From Companilactobacillus paralimentarius DSM 13238 = JCM 10415 (GTDB lineage: Bacteria; Bacillota; Bacilli; Lactobacillales; Lactobacillaceae), in NCBI RefSeq assembly GCF_001434985.1, contig NZ_AZES01000018.1, positions 1-64,000 of the forward strand: a stretch of 64,000 nt of DNA, read 5' to 3'. This document shows positions 16,505 through 24,827 of the stretch, piece after piece (positions within the stretch are counted from its first letter, which is position 1; each line of letters begins with the position of its first letter). Under the pieces are notes generated by a model. That model had not been told where the DNA came from. It did not search any database and saw only the letters and a program-made list of their open reading frames with translations. The translations under genes were made by a program, and so were the position numbers.

Positions 16505-17593
16505 ATGACTATGAGAAAACTTGGATTATCAATCTACCCTGATCATAGCAAGTATGAAGATAATAAAAAATACCTTGAGCTAGGACATAAATACGGTTTT
16601 TCAAGAATATTTATGAGCATGTTGGAAGTTCAAGGTTCCATAGAGGAAACTAAAGCTAAGTATCAAAAAATTGTAGATGTAGGAAATAAATTAGGTTATC
16701 AGACAATAATAGATGTATCACCTAGAATTTTTAAACAACTCAATATAAGTTATAGTGACTTAAAGTTTTTCAGTGACTTACATGTTTCAGGTATTAGATT
16801 AGATCAAGGTTTTGATGGAGCTACTGAGGCATTACTGTCTTACAATAAATATGGATTAATAATCGAATTGAATATGAGTAATAATGTAGATTATTTAAAC
16901 AATATTATGAGCTATCAAGCCAATACGCCATATATCTATGGATGTCATAATTTTTATCCACAGGTTGGAACTGCACTTCCTTACGACTTCTTTATGGAAT
17001 GTAGTAAAAGATTCAAGAAGTTTAATATTCATACTGCTGCTTTCGTTGCCAGTCAAGTAGGAAACATGGGCCCTTGGAATGTTAATGATGGACTACCTAC
17101 CCTAGAAATTGATCGACGCTTGCCCATTGAAGTACAAACTAAACATCTATTCGCAACTAATATGATTGACGACGTTATTATCGGTAACGCTTATGCTTCA
17201 GAAGCCGAATTGGCAGCAATGGCTAATCTTAATCGATATCAAGTTGAATTTCATATTGATTTTGTTAAAGATATTAATGATATTGAAAAGAAAGTTGCCT
17301 TAGTTCCTCAGCATTTCAGAAGAGGAGATGTAAATAATCTAGTAATCCGTTCAACGATGCCACGTGTCACTTACAAAGACATTCCTAATGCTCCCCACGA
17401 CAATACTCAAGAATTCAAACGTGGCGATGTTCTAGTTGGTAATGATAATTTTGGTATTTATAAAAACGAATTACAAATTGTTTTAGAACCTCACAAAGAA
17501 GAAAGAAAAAATAAAATCGGTAGTATAAGTAAAGATGAGTTAATTTTATTGGACTTTATCAAGCCTTGGAGTAAATTCAAACTTTCAAATTAG
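16505..17593 (+). CDS. mupG: 6-phospho-N-acetylmuramidase, MupG/DUF871 family
   Basis: A 362-residue protein with an N-terminal TIM barrel (RKLGLSIYPDHSK, then FSRIFMSMLEVQG, GIRLDQGFDG, CHNFYPQVGTALPY and GPWNVNDGLPTLEIDRRLP) and a C-terminal cyclophilin-like domain (from about 245, with FRRGDVNNLVIRS). This is the DUF871 arrangement; the characterised member, MupG of Staphylococcus aureus, hydrolyses MurNAc-6P-GlcNAc inside the cell. Here it would feed MurNAc-6P to MurQ and GlcNAc to the kinase encoded just before it. The start is 7 bases after GGAG. Length is standard. Confidence 0.93.
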   Translation: MTMRKLGLSIYPDHSKYEDNKKYLELGHKYGFSRIFMSMLEVQGSIEETKAKYQKIVDVGNKLGYQTIIDVSPRIFKQLNISYSDLKFFSDLHVSGIRLDQGFDGATEALLSYNKYGLIIELNMSNNVDYLNNIMSYQANTPYIYGCHNFYPQVGTALPYDFFMECSKRFKKFNIHTAAFVASQVGNMGPWNVNDGLPTLEIDRRLPIEVQTKHLFATNMIDDVIIGNAYASEAELAAMANLNRYQVEFHIDFVKDINDIEKKVALVPQHFRRGDVNNLVIRSTMPRVTYKDIPNAPHDNTQEFKRGDVLVGNDNFGIYKNELQIVLEPHKEERKNKIGSISKDELILLDFIKPWSKFKLSN

Positions 17594-17604
17594 TAAAAAG
17601 GCAC

Positions 17605-17662
17605 TTGCAAATATAATATATTTATCTATAATTGAATTAATGTGTTTTTGTAAGCGCTTTAT
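17605..17662 (+). promoter_or_regulatory. promoter and cre site of the EIIA gene
   Basis: -35 TTGCAA (17605-17610), a 16-base spacer, and -10 TATAAT (17627-17632). A cre-like site, TGTAAGCGCTTTAT (17649-17662), follows the -10, where CcpA would block transcription. The MurR-type palindrome of the other two promoters is absent, so this gene may answer only to carbon catabolite control. Confidence 0.65.
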
Positions 17663-17692
17663 AAGCCTGCAAAAAAGGAGGAAGATTTAATT

Positions 17693-18172
17693 ATGGGGTT
17701 GTTCTCTAGAAAAAAAGTTGATGAATTTGTTGCACCTGCAAATGGTAAATTAATACATTTGGATAAAGTTAGTGATCCAGTCTTTTCACAAAAGCTTATG
17801 GGTGATGGTTTTGCCGTTGCTCCATCAGATAATACGATTGTAGCACCTATCGGTGGTGTGATTGGTACAGTGTTCCCTACTAAGCATGCTTTAATGATTA
17901 CTTCTAAACATGGTCTAGAGATCATGTTACATTTAGGAATCGATACAGTTGAATTAAAAGGTAAACCCTTCGAAATGTTTATTAAAGAAGGTGACACCGT
18001 TAAAACTGGTCAAAAATTAGCAACAATGGATCTTGAACAAGTCAAAGCTGCTAAGAAGGATTCTTCAATTATGACAATCATCACCAATTCTGATGCTGTT
18101 AAGGAAATGGGTACTTTCGAAGAAAAAGATGTCCTAGCTGGTGACCAAGCTTTAGATGTAACAATCAATTAA
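17693..18172 (+). CDS. PTS glucose-type EIIA component
   Basis: A 159-residue soluble phosphocarrier of the EIIA-Glc (Crr) family. The paired histidines are His65 (PTKHALMI) and the phosphorylation site His80 (IMLHLGIDTVEL); EGDTVKTGQKLATMDLE is also typical. It takes phosphate from HPr and passes it to a glucose-superfamily EIIB. It has its own promoter but sits directly after mupG. MurNAc PTS permeases in other bacteria use an EIIA-Glc, which fits the neighbourhood; however the EIIC in this window belongs to a different PTS family, so its true partner may lie elsewhere. Confidence 0.93.
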   Translation: MGLFSRKKVDEFVAPANGKLIHLDKVSDPVFSQKLMGDGFAVAPSDNTIVAPIGGVIGTVFPTKHALMITSKHGLEIMLHLGIDTVELKGKPFEMFIKEGDTVKTGQKLATMDLEQVKAAKKDSSIMTIITNSDAVKEMGTFEEKDVLAGDQALDVTIN

Positions 18173-18188
18173 TACAATAGCATCCCTT

Positions 18189-18224
18189 AGTGACAGTGAT
18201 CATAGATTACTGCCACTATTTATT
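18189..18224 (+). terminator. imperfect terminator after EIIA
   Basis: An imperfect stem (AGTGACAGTGAT with ATTACTGCCACT) is followed by TATTTATTT. It starts about 17 bases past the EIIA stop. Confidence 0.55.
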
Positions 18225-18244
18225 TGGTCAAAATTAGACTAAAT

Positions 18245-18274
18245 TTGGTTAGTCGTTTTAACTAACGGTATAAT
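18245..18274 (+). promoter_or_regulatory. promoter with dyad between -35 and -10
   Basis: -35-like TTGGTT (18245-18250), 18-base spacer, -10 TATAAT (18269-18274). The dyad GTTAGT-N7-ACTAAC (18248-18266) fills the spacer, a typical repressor site. The regulator is not identifiable. It drives the recombinase-like gene at 18297. Confidence 0.5.
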
Positions 18275-18296
18275 GTTGACAAAAGGAGGGTCTCAC

Positions 18297-19124
18297 ATGG
18301 TAAAAATCCCCTATTTAGCTGGTTTTGAAGCTCATTTAAAAACTAGGCATATTTCCGATAAAGCACACACAGAATATCTGAACTCACTGACTGACTTTTT
18401 CAATTACACGGTTCAACACAATACTGAATATAAAATATCCGAAAACATTCAAGATGTTCATGAGATGGACGTTCGTCTCTTTAAGGACTTTATGCTCGAA
18501 AACTTGCAGCTCAGTCCTAGCACAATCAACAAAGTTATCAGTAACCTCAATGTTTACTTCAAGTATCTCTTTAGTGTTAAAAAAACACCTGAAATACCAA
18601 CTTTGAATATCAATAGTGTTACAGTCCCCAAGCAAACTGATTTTCCTACGGTTGTCTTCTTGAAACTACCCGAATATTTGAAATCAGATTTGAGTGTTTA
18701 CACAAGATTACTGATTCTAATTATTTCTAAAGGCTTTAACTACAAAGAAGCGTTGGCACCCAATTTTTATCGTAAGTTTAATCAATTGACTTTTAATTCT
18801 GATGAGCAAAAATTTCTTGATACTTATAAAACTTATATTGAACCTTTCAAGTCATTTTGGGATGATCAAAATCTTTTTCTGAGTCGTAATAAGGCCGCCA
18901 ATACTCCGCTACTGACCGTTCCTGCTCTACACCGTGACCTTAAACGTGATAGTGAATCTACAGGCTTAGATTTGTCACCTAAGAAACTTTATACAACTTT
19001 TATCCTGTTGGCCCTGAGTACTAAAGAACTCTCTGACGATCAACTACGTGCCCTGGATGCTCTAGATACTGCTTCAGTTCTTTACTACCGTCGACTCAAG
19101 CGAGAAACTAATTTTGATATTTAA
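18297..19124 (+). CDS. tyrosine-recombinase-like protein lacking catalytic residues
   Basis: A 275-residue protein with an N-terminal SAM-like core-binding domain of Xer/phage integrases (about 1-100, with SPSTINKVISNLNVYFKYL). The second half keeps the general layout of the catalytic domain, but the first catalytic Arg motif (normally TGLRVSE) reads SKGFNYKEA, and no H-x-x-R or G-H boxes are seen; only a YYRR stretch near the end (TASVLYYRRLKR) recalls the Tyr region. It is probably not a working recombinase and may only bind DNA, as proposed for XerD-like proteins of streptococci. The ATG at 18297 follows AAAGGAGGG. The LOG gene follows after 15 bases and is likely co-transcribed. Confidence 0.7.
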   Translation: MVKIPYLAGFEAHLKTRHISDKAHTEYLNSLTDFFNYTVQHNTEYKISENIQDVHEMDVRLFKDFMLENLQLSPSTINKVISNLNVYFKYLFSVKKTPEIPTLNINSVTVPKQTDFPTVVFLKLPEYLKSDLSVYTRLLILIISKGFNYKEALAPNFYRKFNQLTFNSDEQKFLDTYKTYIEPFKSFWDDQNLFLSRNKAANTPLLTVPALHRDLKRDSESTGLDLSPKKLYTTFILLALSTKELSDDQLRALDALDTASVLYYRRLKRETNFDI

Positions 19125-19139
19125 TTACGAGGCTAAGAA

Positions 19140-19709
19140 ATGAAAAATATTGCTGTTTATTGTGGTGCCTCTACTGGTAACCAAGAAATTTATACTACTA
19201 GTGCCCAAGACCTTGGTCACTGGTTAGTTCAAAATAATTATGGTCTAACTTATGGTGGTGGTAATAACGGTTTAATGAACATTGTTGCTAACAGTGTTTT
19301 ATCTGATAACGGCTTTGTACATGGTATTATTACTCAACAACTCTATGACCGTCATCTAGCACACGCCAATTTATCCAAATTAGACATTGTTCAAACAATG
19401 TCAGAACGTAAAGAGGCAATGTTACAAGATTCCATCGCTAATATTGCTTTACCTGGTGGTCCTGGAACACTTGAGGAAATCTCCGAAACATTTTCATGGA
19501 CCATTATCGGTGTCAGCACACATCCCTGTATTTTTTACAATGTAAACCACTATTATGACAAATTGGAAAGTTTTTTCAATGATATGGTTGACCAAGGATT
19601 CATGCTACCTGAGGTTCGTAAAACATTATAATTCAGCGATTCTTTGACAGAAATCTATAATTTTATTCAAAGCTATACTCCACCAAAATTACGGAAATAT
19701 CAAAAATAA
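19140..19709 (+). pseudogene. LOG-family phosphoribohydrolase with in-frame ochre codon
   Basis: A Rossmann-fold protein of the LOG/TIGR00730 family (cytokinin-riboside-monophosphate phosphoribohydrolase-like). The nucleotide-binding motif YGGGNNGLM and the active-site motif LPGGPGTLEEISE are intact. TAA at 19629-19631 stops translation after 163 residues, yet the same frame continues for 26 codons (FSDSLTEIYNF, then TPPKLRKYQK), which matches the usual end of this family (about 187-190 residues). So the gene carries a nonsense mutation or a read error in its last helix. The truncated protein keeps the active site and could be partly functional. It follows the recombinase-like gene by 15 bases. 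Confidence 0.8.
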
Positions 19710-19711
19710 TT

Positions 19712-19792
19712 TCAAGACATTTTATTTAACATTCTTTTTAAAAGGAAGTATATTATAGCCGTCAGATAGAAATAGACAAAAATATCTGGCAA
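19712..19792 (-). CDS. possible 26-residue membrane peptide
   Basis: A TTG at 19792 lies 7 bases after a consensus AAGGAG (19800-19805) and opens a 26-codon frame: a hydrophobic stretch (DIFVYFYLTAIIYFLL) followed by a basic tail (KRMLNKMS). This is the shape of small single-helix peptides, including type I toxins, but no antisense RNA or repeat is evident. It lies alone between the convergent LOG gene and rbsK terminator. Only the ribosome binding site and hydropathy support it. Confidence 0.3.
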   Translation of the reverse strand: MPDIFVYFYLTAIIYFLLKRMLNKMS

Positions 19793-19935
19793 AAATATTC
19801 TCCTTAGATATATACATTACAAATGTGATTTTCTCATTAATACTACTTATAATAAATATCCTCCCAATTTGTATAGTATTGAGATACAAATCAATTAAAT
19901 TTATAAACTCTCTGATATAAAATCAATAAATAAAC

Positions 19936-19969
19936 AAAACACGCCGAATTAATTTTCGACGTGTTTTTT
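19936..19969 (-). terminator. terminator of the rbs operon
   Basis: An inverted repeat (AAAACACGCCGAA and TTTCGACGTGTTTT, one mismatch) ends 4 bases past the rbsK stop and is flanked by A- and T-runs, so it may also stop plus-strand transcripts. Confidence 0.78.
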
Positions 19970-19972
19970 AGT

Positions 19973-20884
19973 TTATTTGAGAACCGATTCGCGTTTTGGA
20001 ATTGACGGAAAGGCTCCTAATTTTTGAACCGTTAATGATGAAGCTTTACTTGCATAAACAATTGCATCATGAATGTTGGATAGATTTGGATTCAATTCAG
20101 ACGCTAACGCACCAATAAAAGTATCACCTGCGGCTGTAGTATCAACGGCTTTGACTTTGAAAGCTGGAATTTGTTCTGACTTACCATTGAGAGAAACAAA
20201 TGAACCTTTTGATCCCAAAGTAATAATGACACCGCTGATTCCTAAATTATGATAGAACTCAGCTGATTTTTTCAAAGAATCTTCATTAGTAATCTTAATA
20301 CCAGAAATCAATTCGCTTTCCGTTTCATTAGGAGTAATGATATCTGTCAATTTTAAAAGTTCCTTAGGAATTTCTTTGACGGCAGGAGCGGGATTCAAAA
20401 TAGTCACCTTCTGAGCTGTATGGGCAACTTTAAAAGCAGCAATAGCAGCAGGAATTGGTGTCTCGAACTCCGTCACGATAAAATCACTCTGTTTAATGAT
20501 CTCTTGAGCCTGATCAACATCTTCTGCAGTTACCAAAGAATTAGCACCAGCCTGATAAATAATGGAATTCTGACCTGATTTCTGTAAAAGAATGTAGGAT
20601 TGTCCTGTATCTTCCTTGGGAACCACGGTGATATGTTGTGTATCTATGTGATCTTCTTTTAGAAGTTTCAACATTAGCTTTCCATTACTGTCATCCCCAA
20701 CGCGACCAATGAAACTAGTCTCCGCTTCTGATCTAGCTGCTGCAACAGCCTGATTAGCACCCTTGCCACCTCCAGCTTTTGAAAAAGAATTCATTTTGAT
20801 GGTTTCACCAGGTTTAGGTAAATTATCAATATGCATGATGCTGTCAACGTTAATACTTCCAATTACAACTACCTTATTTATCAT
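19973..20884 (-). CDS. rbsK: ribokinase
   Basis: A 303-residue PfkB-family kinase that phosphorylates D-ribose to ribose-5-phosphate. It shows GSINVDSIMHIDNLPKPGET near the N-terminus, GGKGANQAVAAAR, the PfkB signature 2 DTTAAGDTFIGAL with its catalytic Asp, and TPNETE. I place the start at 20884 (MINKVV), 6 bases after AAGGAG, not at 20899. It is the last gene of rbsR-D-A-C-B-K, separated from rbsB by a hairpin with a T-run that may reduce its expression relative to the transporter. Confidence 0.95.
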   Translation of the reverse strand: MINKVVVIGSINVDSIMHIDNLPKPGETIKMNSFSKAGGGKGANQAVAAARSEAETSFIGRVGDDSNGKLMLKLLKEDHIDTQHITVVPKEDTGQSYILLQKSGQNSIIYQAGANSLVTAEDVDQAQEIIKQSDFIVTEFETPIPAAIAAFKVAHTAQKVTILNPAPAVKEIPKELLKLTDIITPNETESELISGIKITNEDSLKKSAEFYHNLGISGVIITLGSKGSFVSLNGKSEQIPAFKVKAVDTTAAGDTFIGALASELNPNLSNIHDAIVYASKASSLTVQKLGAFPSIPKRESVLK

Positions 20885-20897
20885 TTTGCTCTCCTTC

Positions 20898-20935
20898 AAA
20901 AAAAGGGAACATGAAGTAAATTCACATTCCCTTTT
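20898..20935 (-). terminator. intercistronic hairpin between rbsB and rbsK
   Basis: In the minus RNA AAAAGGGAA pairs with TTCCCTTTT, extended by TGTGAA/TTCATG, followed by U7. It is a good intrinsic terminator placed between two genes of one operon, so it probably lets only part of the transcripts reach rbsK, or protects the rbsB end from decay. Confidence 0.65.
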
Positions 20936-20950
20936 AATTCATGTTAATTA

Positions 20951-21910
20951 CTATTTATTTAAACTATCAGTTGTTACTAACTTCAATGGTGATTCAATAT
21001 TCTTTTTAACCTTTTTACCATTAAAGTGATCATATGCGGCTTGTAGTGCTAAACGTCCCATCTCTTCTGGTTGTTGAGCAACTGTTGCAGCCATCTTACC
21101 TGACTTAACAGCTTTGATACCATCCTCTTCACCATCGAAACCAACAATGGCAATATCTTTATTAGCTGATTTAACGGCTTGAACAGCTCCTAAAGCCATT
21201 TCATCATTTTGTGAGAAGATCCCAACAATATCTGAATTTCCTTGAAGAATATTTTCCGTAGTACTTAACCCTTTGGCACGATCAAATCCCGCTGTCTGCT
21301 TTGCAACGATATCTAGTTTACCTTTAGCATATTTATCAAAACCTTTACCACGTTCACGTGTTGATGAAGCTCCTGGAATTCCTTGTAACTCAGCAACTTT
21401 AGCGTTGTTACCTAACTTTTTGATTAAAAACTCGGCAGCCATCTTACCACCTTTTGTAGAGTTAGAAGCAACTAACGTCAAAACTTTGCCGCCATCACTG
21501 GAACGATCAACGGTAATAACCGGAATGCCGGCATCATTAGCATCTTTAACGGCCGGTGTAATAGCTGATGAATCCACTGGATTAACAATCAAGACATCAA
21601 CCTTTTTGGTGATCAAATCTTCAATATCATTATTTTGTTTAGCCGTATCATTTTGTGCATCAGAAACTTGAACACTCGTTCCATTTTTCTTGGCCAAATC
21701 ATTGATACCTTTCTTAACAGATACGAAGAATGGATTAGACAATGTTGAAAGTGATGCTCCTACTTTAATATCCTTAGGTTTCTTAGTTTCTACTTTGGAA
21801 TCGCTTGATTCACCTGAATCAAGACCTGATTTTCCACATCCTGCTAGAGTAAACATAGCTAACGCAGAAATACTAACTGCTAAAAGTACACGTTTTAAAG
21901 ATTTTTTCAT
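20951..21910 (-). CDS. rbsB: ribose ABC transporter substrate-binding lipoprotein
   Basis: A 319-residue periplasmic-binding-type protein. The signal sequence ends in the lipobox TLAGC, so Cys25 would be lipid-anchored outside the membrane. The mature part is the type I sugar-binding fold: SLSTLSNPFFVSVKKGINDL, DVLIVNPVDSSAITPAV, VPVITVDR-like GIPVITVDR, and SQNDEMALGAVQAVK, all typical of RbsB. It lies 24 bases after rbsC. Ribose binding is inferred from operon context and similarity. Confidence 0.95.
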   Translation of the reverse strand: MKKSLKRVLLAVSISALAMFTLAGCGKSGLDSGESSDSKVETKKPKDIKVGASLSTLSNPFFVSVKKGINDLAKKNGTSVQVSDAQNDTAKQNNDIEDLITKKVDVLIVNPVDSSAITPAVKDANDAGIPVITVDRSSDGGKVLTLVASNSTKGGKMAAEFLIKKLGNNAKVAELQGIPGASSTRERGKGFDKYAKGKLDIVAKQTAGFDRAKGLSTTENILQGNSDIVGIFSQNDEMALGAVQAVKSANKDIAIVGFDGEEDGIKAVKSGKMAATVAQQPEEMGRLALQAAYDHFNGKKVKKNIESPLKLVTTDSLNK

Positions 21911-21934
21911 AACTGAAAATCCCCCTTAATATGA

Positions 21935-22921
21935 TTAATCATTTGATGAACGTCTATCTAGTAGTACAGCAATCAAAATTACAATACCTTTAACGATTTG
22001 TTGATAGAAACTGGAAATTCCCAACAAATTCATACCATTGTTCAATGTACCAATAATCAAGGCACCAATTAAAGTTCCGAAAATTCTACCTTTACCACCA
22101 GCTAATGATGTACCACCTAAAACAACAGCGGCGATAGCATCCATTTCATAAGAGGTACCTGCATCCGGTTGAGCAGAACTCAAACGTGAAGTTAAAATAA
22201 TTCCGGCTAATGATGCCATCAATCCAGAAATAGTATAGATCCACATTGTAACAATTTTTGTCTTAACACCAGCGATGTAAGCAGCTTGTTCATTGCCACC
22301 CAATGCATATGTTTTACGTCCAAATGTTGTCTTATGTAACAAGACATATAAAATTAAATAAACAATTGCCATAATAAATATTGGAACAGGAATACCTAAT
22401 AAGTAGCCACGGCCCATGAATTGGAAAAGAAAACTATTATTCATCTTGGCTCCAGTAATAGGATTACCATTTGTAAATACATATGTAGCACCACGGAAAA
22501 TGGTCATAGTAGCTAGTGTAGCGATGAATGGTGCAGCTTTACCATAAGCAATCAAAACTCCATTTAGAAAACCAAGGAGTCCACCCATTAAGAATCCAAC
22601 TAATAAAGCGATAATTGCCGAAGTACCACTGGCTAACATTGAAGCCGTCACCGCACCAGTTAAAGCAAGGATTGAACCAACTGACAAATCAATACCGCCC
22701 GTTAAAATAACAAAGGTCATCCCGAAAGCAATCACGGCATTAATTGATACTTGTCTTAATAAATTTAATAAGTTACTAGGTTGAATAAATCCCGGACTTA
22801 GAGCAGTAACCAAGATAATCAAAATGATTAAGGCTACCAAAGGTCCTAATTTACTAATAAACTTTTTGAAATTGAAAGTACTCTTTTCGCCTTTTTCAGC
22901 GACTTTAGTTTGTTCTTCCAT
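21935..22921 (-). CDS. rbsC: ribose ABC transporter permease
   Basis: A 328-residue permease of the BPD_transp_2 (RbsC/AraH/XylH) family with 8-10 membrane helices. Characteristic are NAVIAFGMTFVILTGGIDLSVG and AIAAVVLGGTSLAGGKGRIFGT. The N-terminal 25 residues are hydrophilic and cytoplasmic. The start overlaps the last 17 bases of rbsA in another frame, which couples the two. It forms the membrane channel for ribose with RbsA and RbsB. Confidence 0.95.
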   Translation of the reverse strand: MEEQTKVAEKGEKSTFNFKKFISKLGPLVALIILIILVTALSPGFIQPSNLLNLLRQVSINAVIAFGMTFVILTGGIDLSVGSILALTGAVTASMLASGTSAIIALLVGFLMGGLLGFLNGVLIAYGKAAPFIATLATMTIFRGATYVFTNGNPITGAKMNNSFLFQFMGRGYLLGIPVPIFIMAIVYLILYVLLHKTTFGRKTYALGGNEQAAYIAGVKTKIVTMWIYTISGLMASLAGIILTSRLSSAQPDAGTSYEMDAIAAVVLGGTSLAGGKGRIFGTLIGALIIGTLNNGMNLLGISSFYQQIVKGIVILIAVLLDRRSSND

Positions 22922-24404
22922 CGTTTGATCCCCCTGTCGCTAAAGTCATAACCGACTCTTGTGTTGCCGTCTTTGTATCAACAATTCCTGTGATTTTACC
23001 TTCATAAACAACCGCAGTCTTATCACTCATGCCTAAAACTTCTGGTAGATCACTTGAAATCATAATAATAGCAACATGTCGATCAGTTAATTCATTCATC
23101 AAGTCATAGATTTCTCGTTTAGCACCAACATCGACACCACGAGTAGGTTCATCTAATATTAGTACCCTAGATCCTGAACCAACCCATTTAGCTAAAACTA
23201 CTTTTTGCTGATTACCACCACTTAAACTTCCGGCACTAACATCAGCACTCTGAGCTTTGACCGTTAAGCGCTTCATCAACATATTTGTGAAATCGTTTAC
23301 TGATTTATCGTCAATAATTCCGTGTTTAACAAAACCATTGATTGATGGTAAAGCAATATTATCACGTAATGAATCATTCAAAATCAAACCTTCATCCTTA
23401 CGGTTTTCCGTTAAGAATCCAATTTGATTCTTGATAGCTTCCTGGGGAGAATGAATATGCACTTCTTTGCCATCAATTAAAATTTTGCCTTCGTTGTGCG
23501 GATCAATTCCAAAGATAGAACGCATAATCTCTGTTCTACCAGCACCCATTAATCCTGAGAAAGCTAATATTTCTCCTTCGTGAACTTGAAAGTTAACATC
23601 ATTGAAAACACCTTTCTCTGACAGATGCTGAACCTCAAGTGAGACCTTACCAAAATGAGGATTACGATCTGGATAAAAGTCTCCAATTTCACGACCAACC
23701 ATGTCTTTAACCAGCTGTTTCATGTTTACATCTTTAGTTGAATACTCATTGATAGAAATACCATCACGCATTACAGTTACTTTATCCGCAATTTCAAAAA
23801 TTTCTTCCATACGATGAGAGATATAGATAAAACCAACACCTTGCTTCTTCAAATCACGTACTACTTCAAATAATTGAGCAATTTCATTTTCAGTTAAAGC
23901 TGCCGTTGGCTCATCCATAATGATAATTTTAGCGTTAGTCATCAAAGATTTAGCAATTTCAATCATTTGCTGACGCCCAACACTCAATGTTCCAATTGGC
24001 TTATCAACGTCAATTTTAGTACCCAATTTGTTTAAATAGAATCTGGCTTGTTCACGCATTTTACTTTCATTCATAATGCCAAATTTGTTCTTTATCTCCT
24101 TGTTCAGGAACATATTATCAACAACTGACATTTCCAAAAAATTATTCATTTCTTGGTGAATAAATGAAATTCCGTGTTGCTCTGCATCGAGTGGGCCACT
24201 AAAATGTGTTTGTTTGCCATCAACATAGATTTCTCCACCGTCATCACCATAGAGTCTGGTAAGAATATTCATCAACGTCGATTTACCAGCGCCATTTTCA
24301 CCCATCAAAGCATGAACTTCCCCGGATTGAACAGTGAAATTAACGCCTTCCAAAACCTTATTAGTACCAAAGGCTTTAGAAATATTTTTCATTTCAATCT
24401 TCAT
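22905..24404 (-). CDS. rbsA: ribose ABC transporter ATP-binding protein
   Basis: A 499-residue protein made of two ATPase domains in tandem, as in all RbsA proteins. The first has Walker A GENGAGKST (about 36-44), signature LSVGRQQMIEIAKSL and IIMDEPTAAL; the second has a degenerate Walker A (GLMGAGRTE), signature LSGGNQQKVVLAKW and LILDEPTRGVD. The ATG at 24404 lies 6 bases after GGAGGTG and is preferred over the GTG at 24413, which falls within that site. It energises ribose uptake. Confidence 0.96.
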   Translation of the reverse strand: MKIEMKNISKAFGTNKVLEGVNFTVQSGEVHALMGENGAGKSTLMNILTRLYGDDGGEIYVDGKQTHFSGPLDAEQHGISFIHQEMNNFLEMSVVDNMFLNKEIKNKFGIMNESKMREQARFYLNKLGTKIDVDKPIGTLSVGRQQMIEIAKSLMTNAKIIIMDEPTAALTENEIAQLFEVVRDLKKQGVGFIYISHRMEEIFEIADKVTVMRDGISINEYSTKDVNMKQLVKDMVGREIGDFYPDRNPHFGKVSLEVQHLSEKGVFNDVNFQVHEGEILAFSGLMGAGRTEIMRSIFGIDPHNEGKILIDGKEVHIHSPQEAIKNQIGFLTENRKDEGLILNDSLRDNIALPSINGFVKHGIIDDKSVNDFTNMLMKRLTVKAQSADVSAGSLSGGNQQKVVLAKWVGSGSRVLILDEPTRGVDVGAKREIYDLMNELTDRHVAIIMISSDLPEVLGMSDKTAVVYEGKITGIVDTKTATQESVMTLATGGSNDGRTN

Positions 24405-24419
24405 AAAAATCACCTCCGG

Positions 24420-24812
24420 TTAAAATGTGACCCCGCTCTCCAAAATGATGTTTGAATATGGACTAGCCTCTCCAGTACGGATAAAAGCTTTATTAGTGCT
24501 CAATTTCTTTTTCATTTCATCATGTGGAATAAATTCAATTGGTACATCGATCAATTTTTTGATATTAGCTAATTGATCAGGATTCTGTGTCTTAATTTCT
24601 TCTGCCAAATAAACTTTTTGAATTTGTAATTCCGACAATACATTTTGTAGAACATCAATAAAACTTGGTAAACCCTTCTGAACAGCCAAGTCGATTTTCT
24701 TAGTTCCAGCGGGTACCGGCATACCTGCATCTCCAATTGATAAAGTATCAAAATGGCCCATATCAGCTATTACTGCTGAAATTTGAGTATTTAAAACTAA
24801 ACCCTTTTTCAT
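24420..24812 (-). CDS. rbsD: D-ribose pyranase
   Basis: A 130-residue mutarotase that interconverts beta-pyranose and beta-furanose ribose, giving RbsK its substrate form. The N-terminus [20 protein letters not shown] carries the catalytic His (His20), and DAGMPVP and the C-terminal [16 protein letters not shown] are family blocks. It is the second gene of the operon, 15 bases before rbsR's stop end and 15 bases ahead of rbsA. Confidence 0.95.
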   Translation of the reverse strand: MKKGLVLNTQISAVIADMGHFDTLSIGDAGMPVPAGTKKIDLAVQKGLPSFIDVLQNVLSELQIQKVYLAEEIKTQNPDQLANIKKLIDVPIEFIPHDEMKKKLSTNKAFIRTGEASPYSNIILESGVTF

Positions 24813-24827
24813 CGGTTCGTCCCCCTC

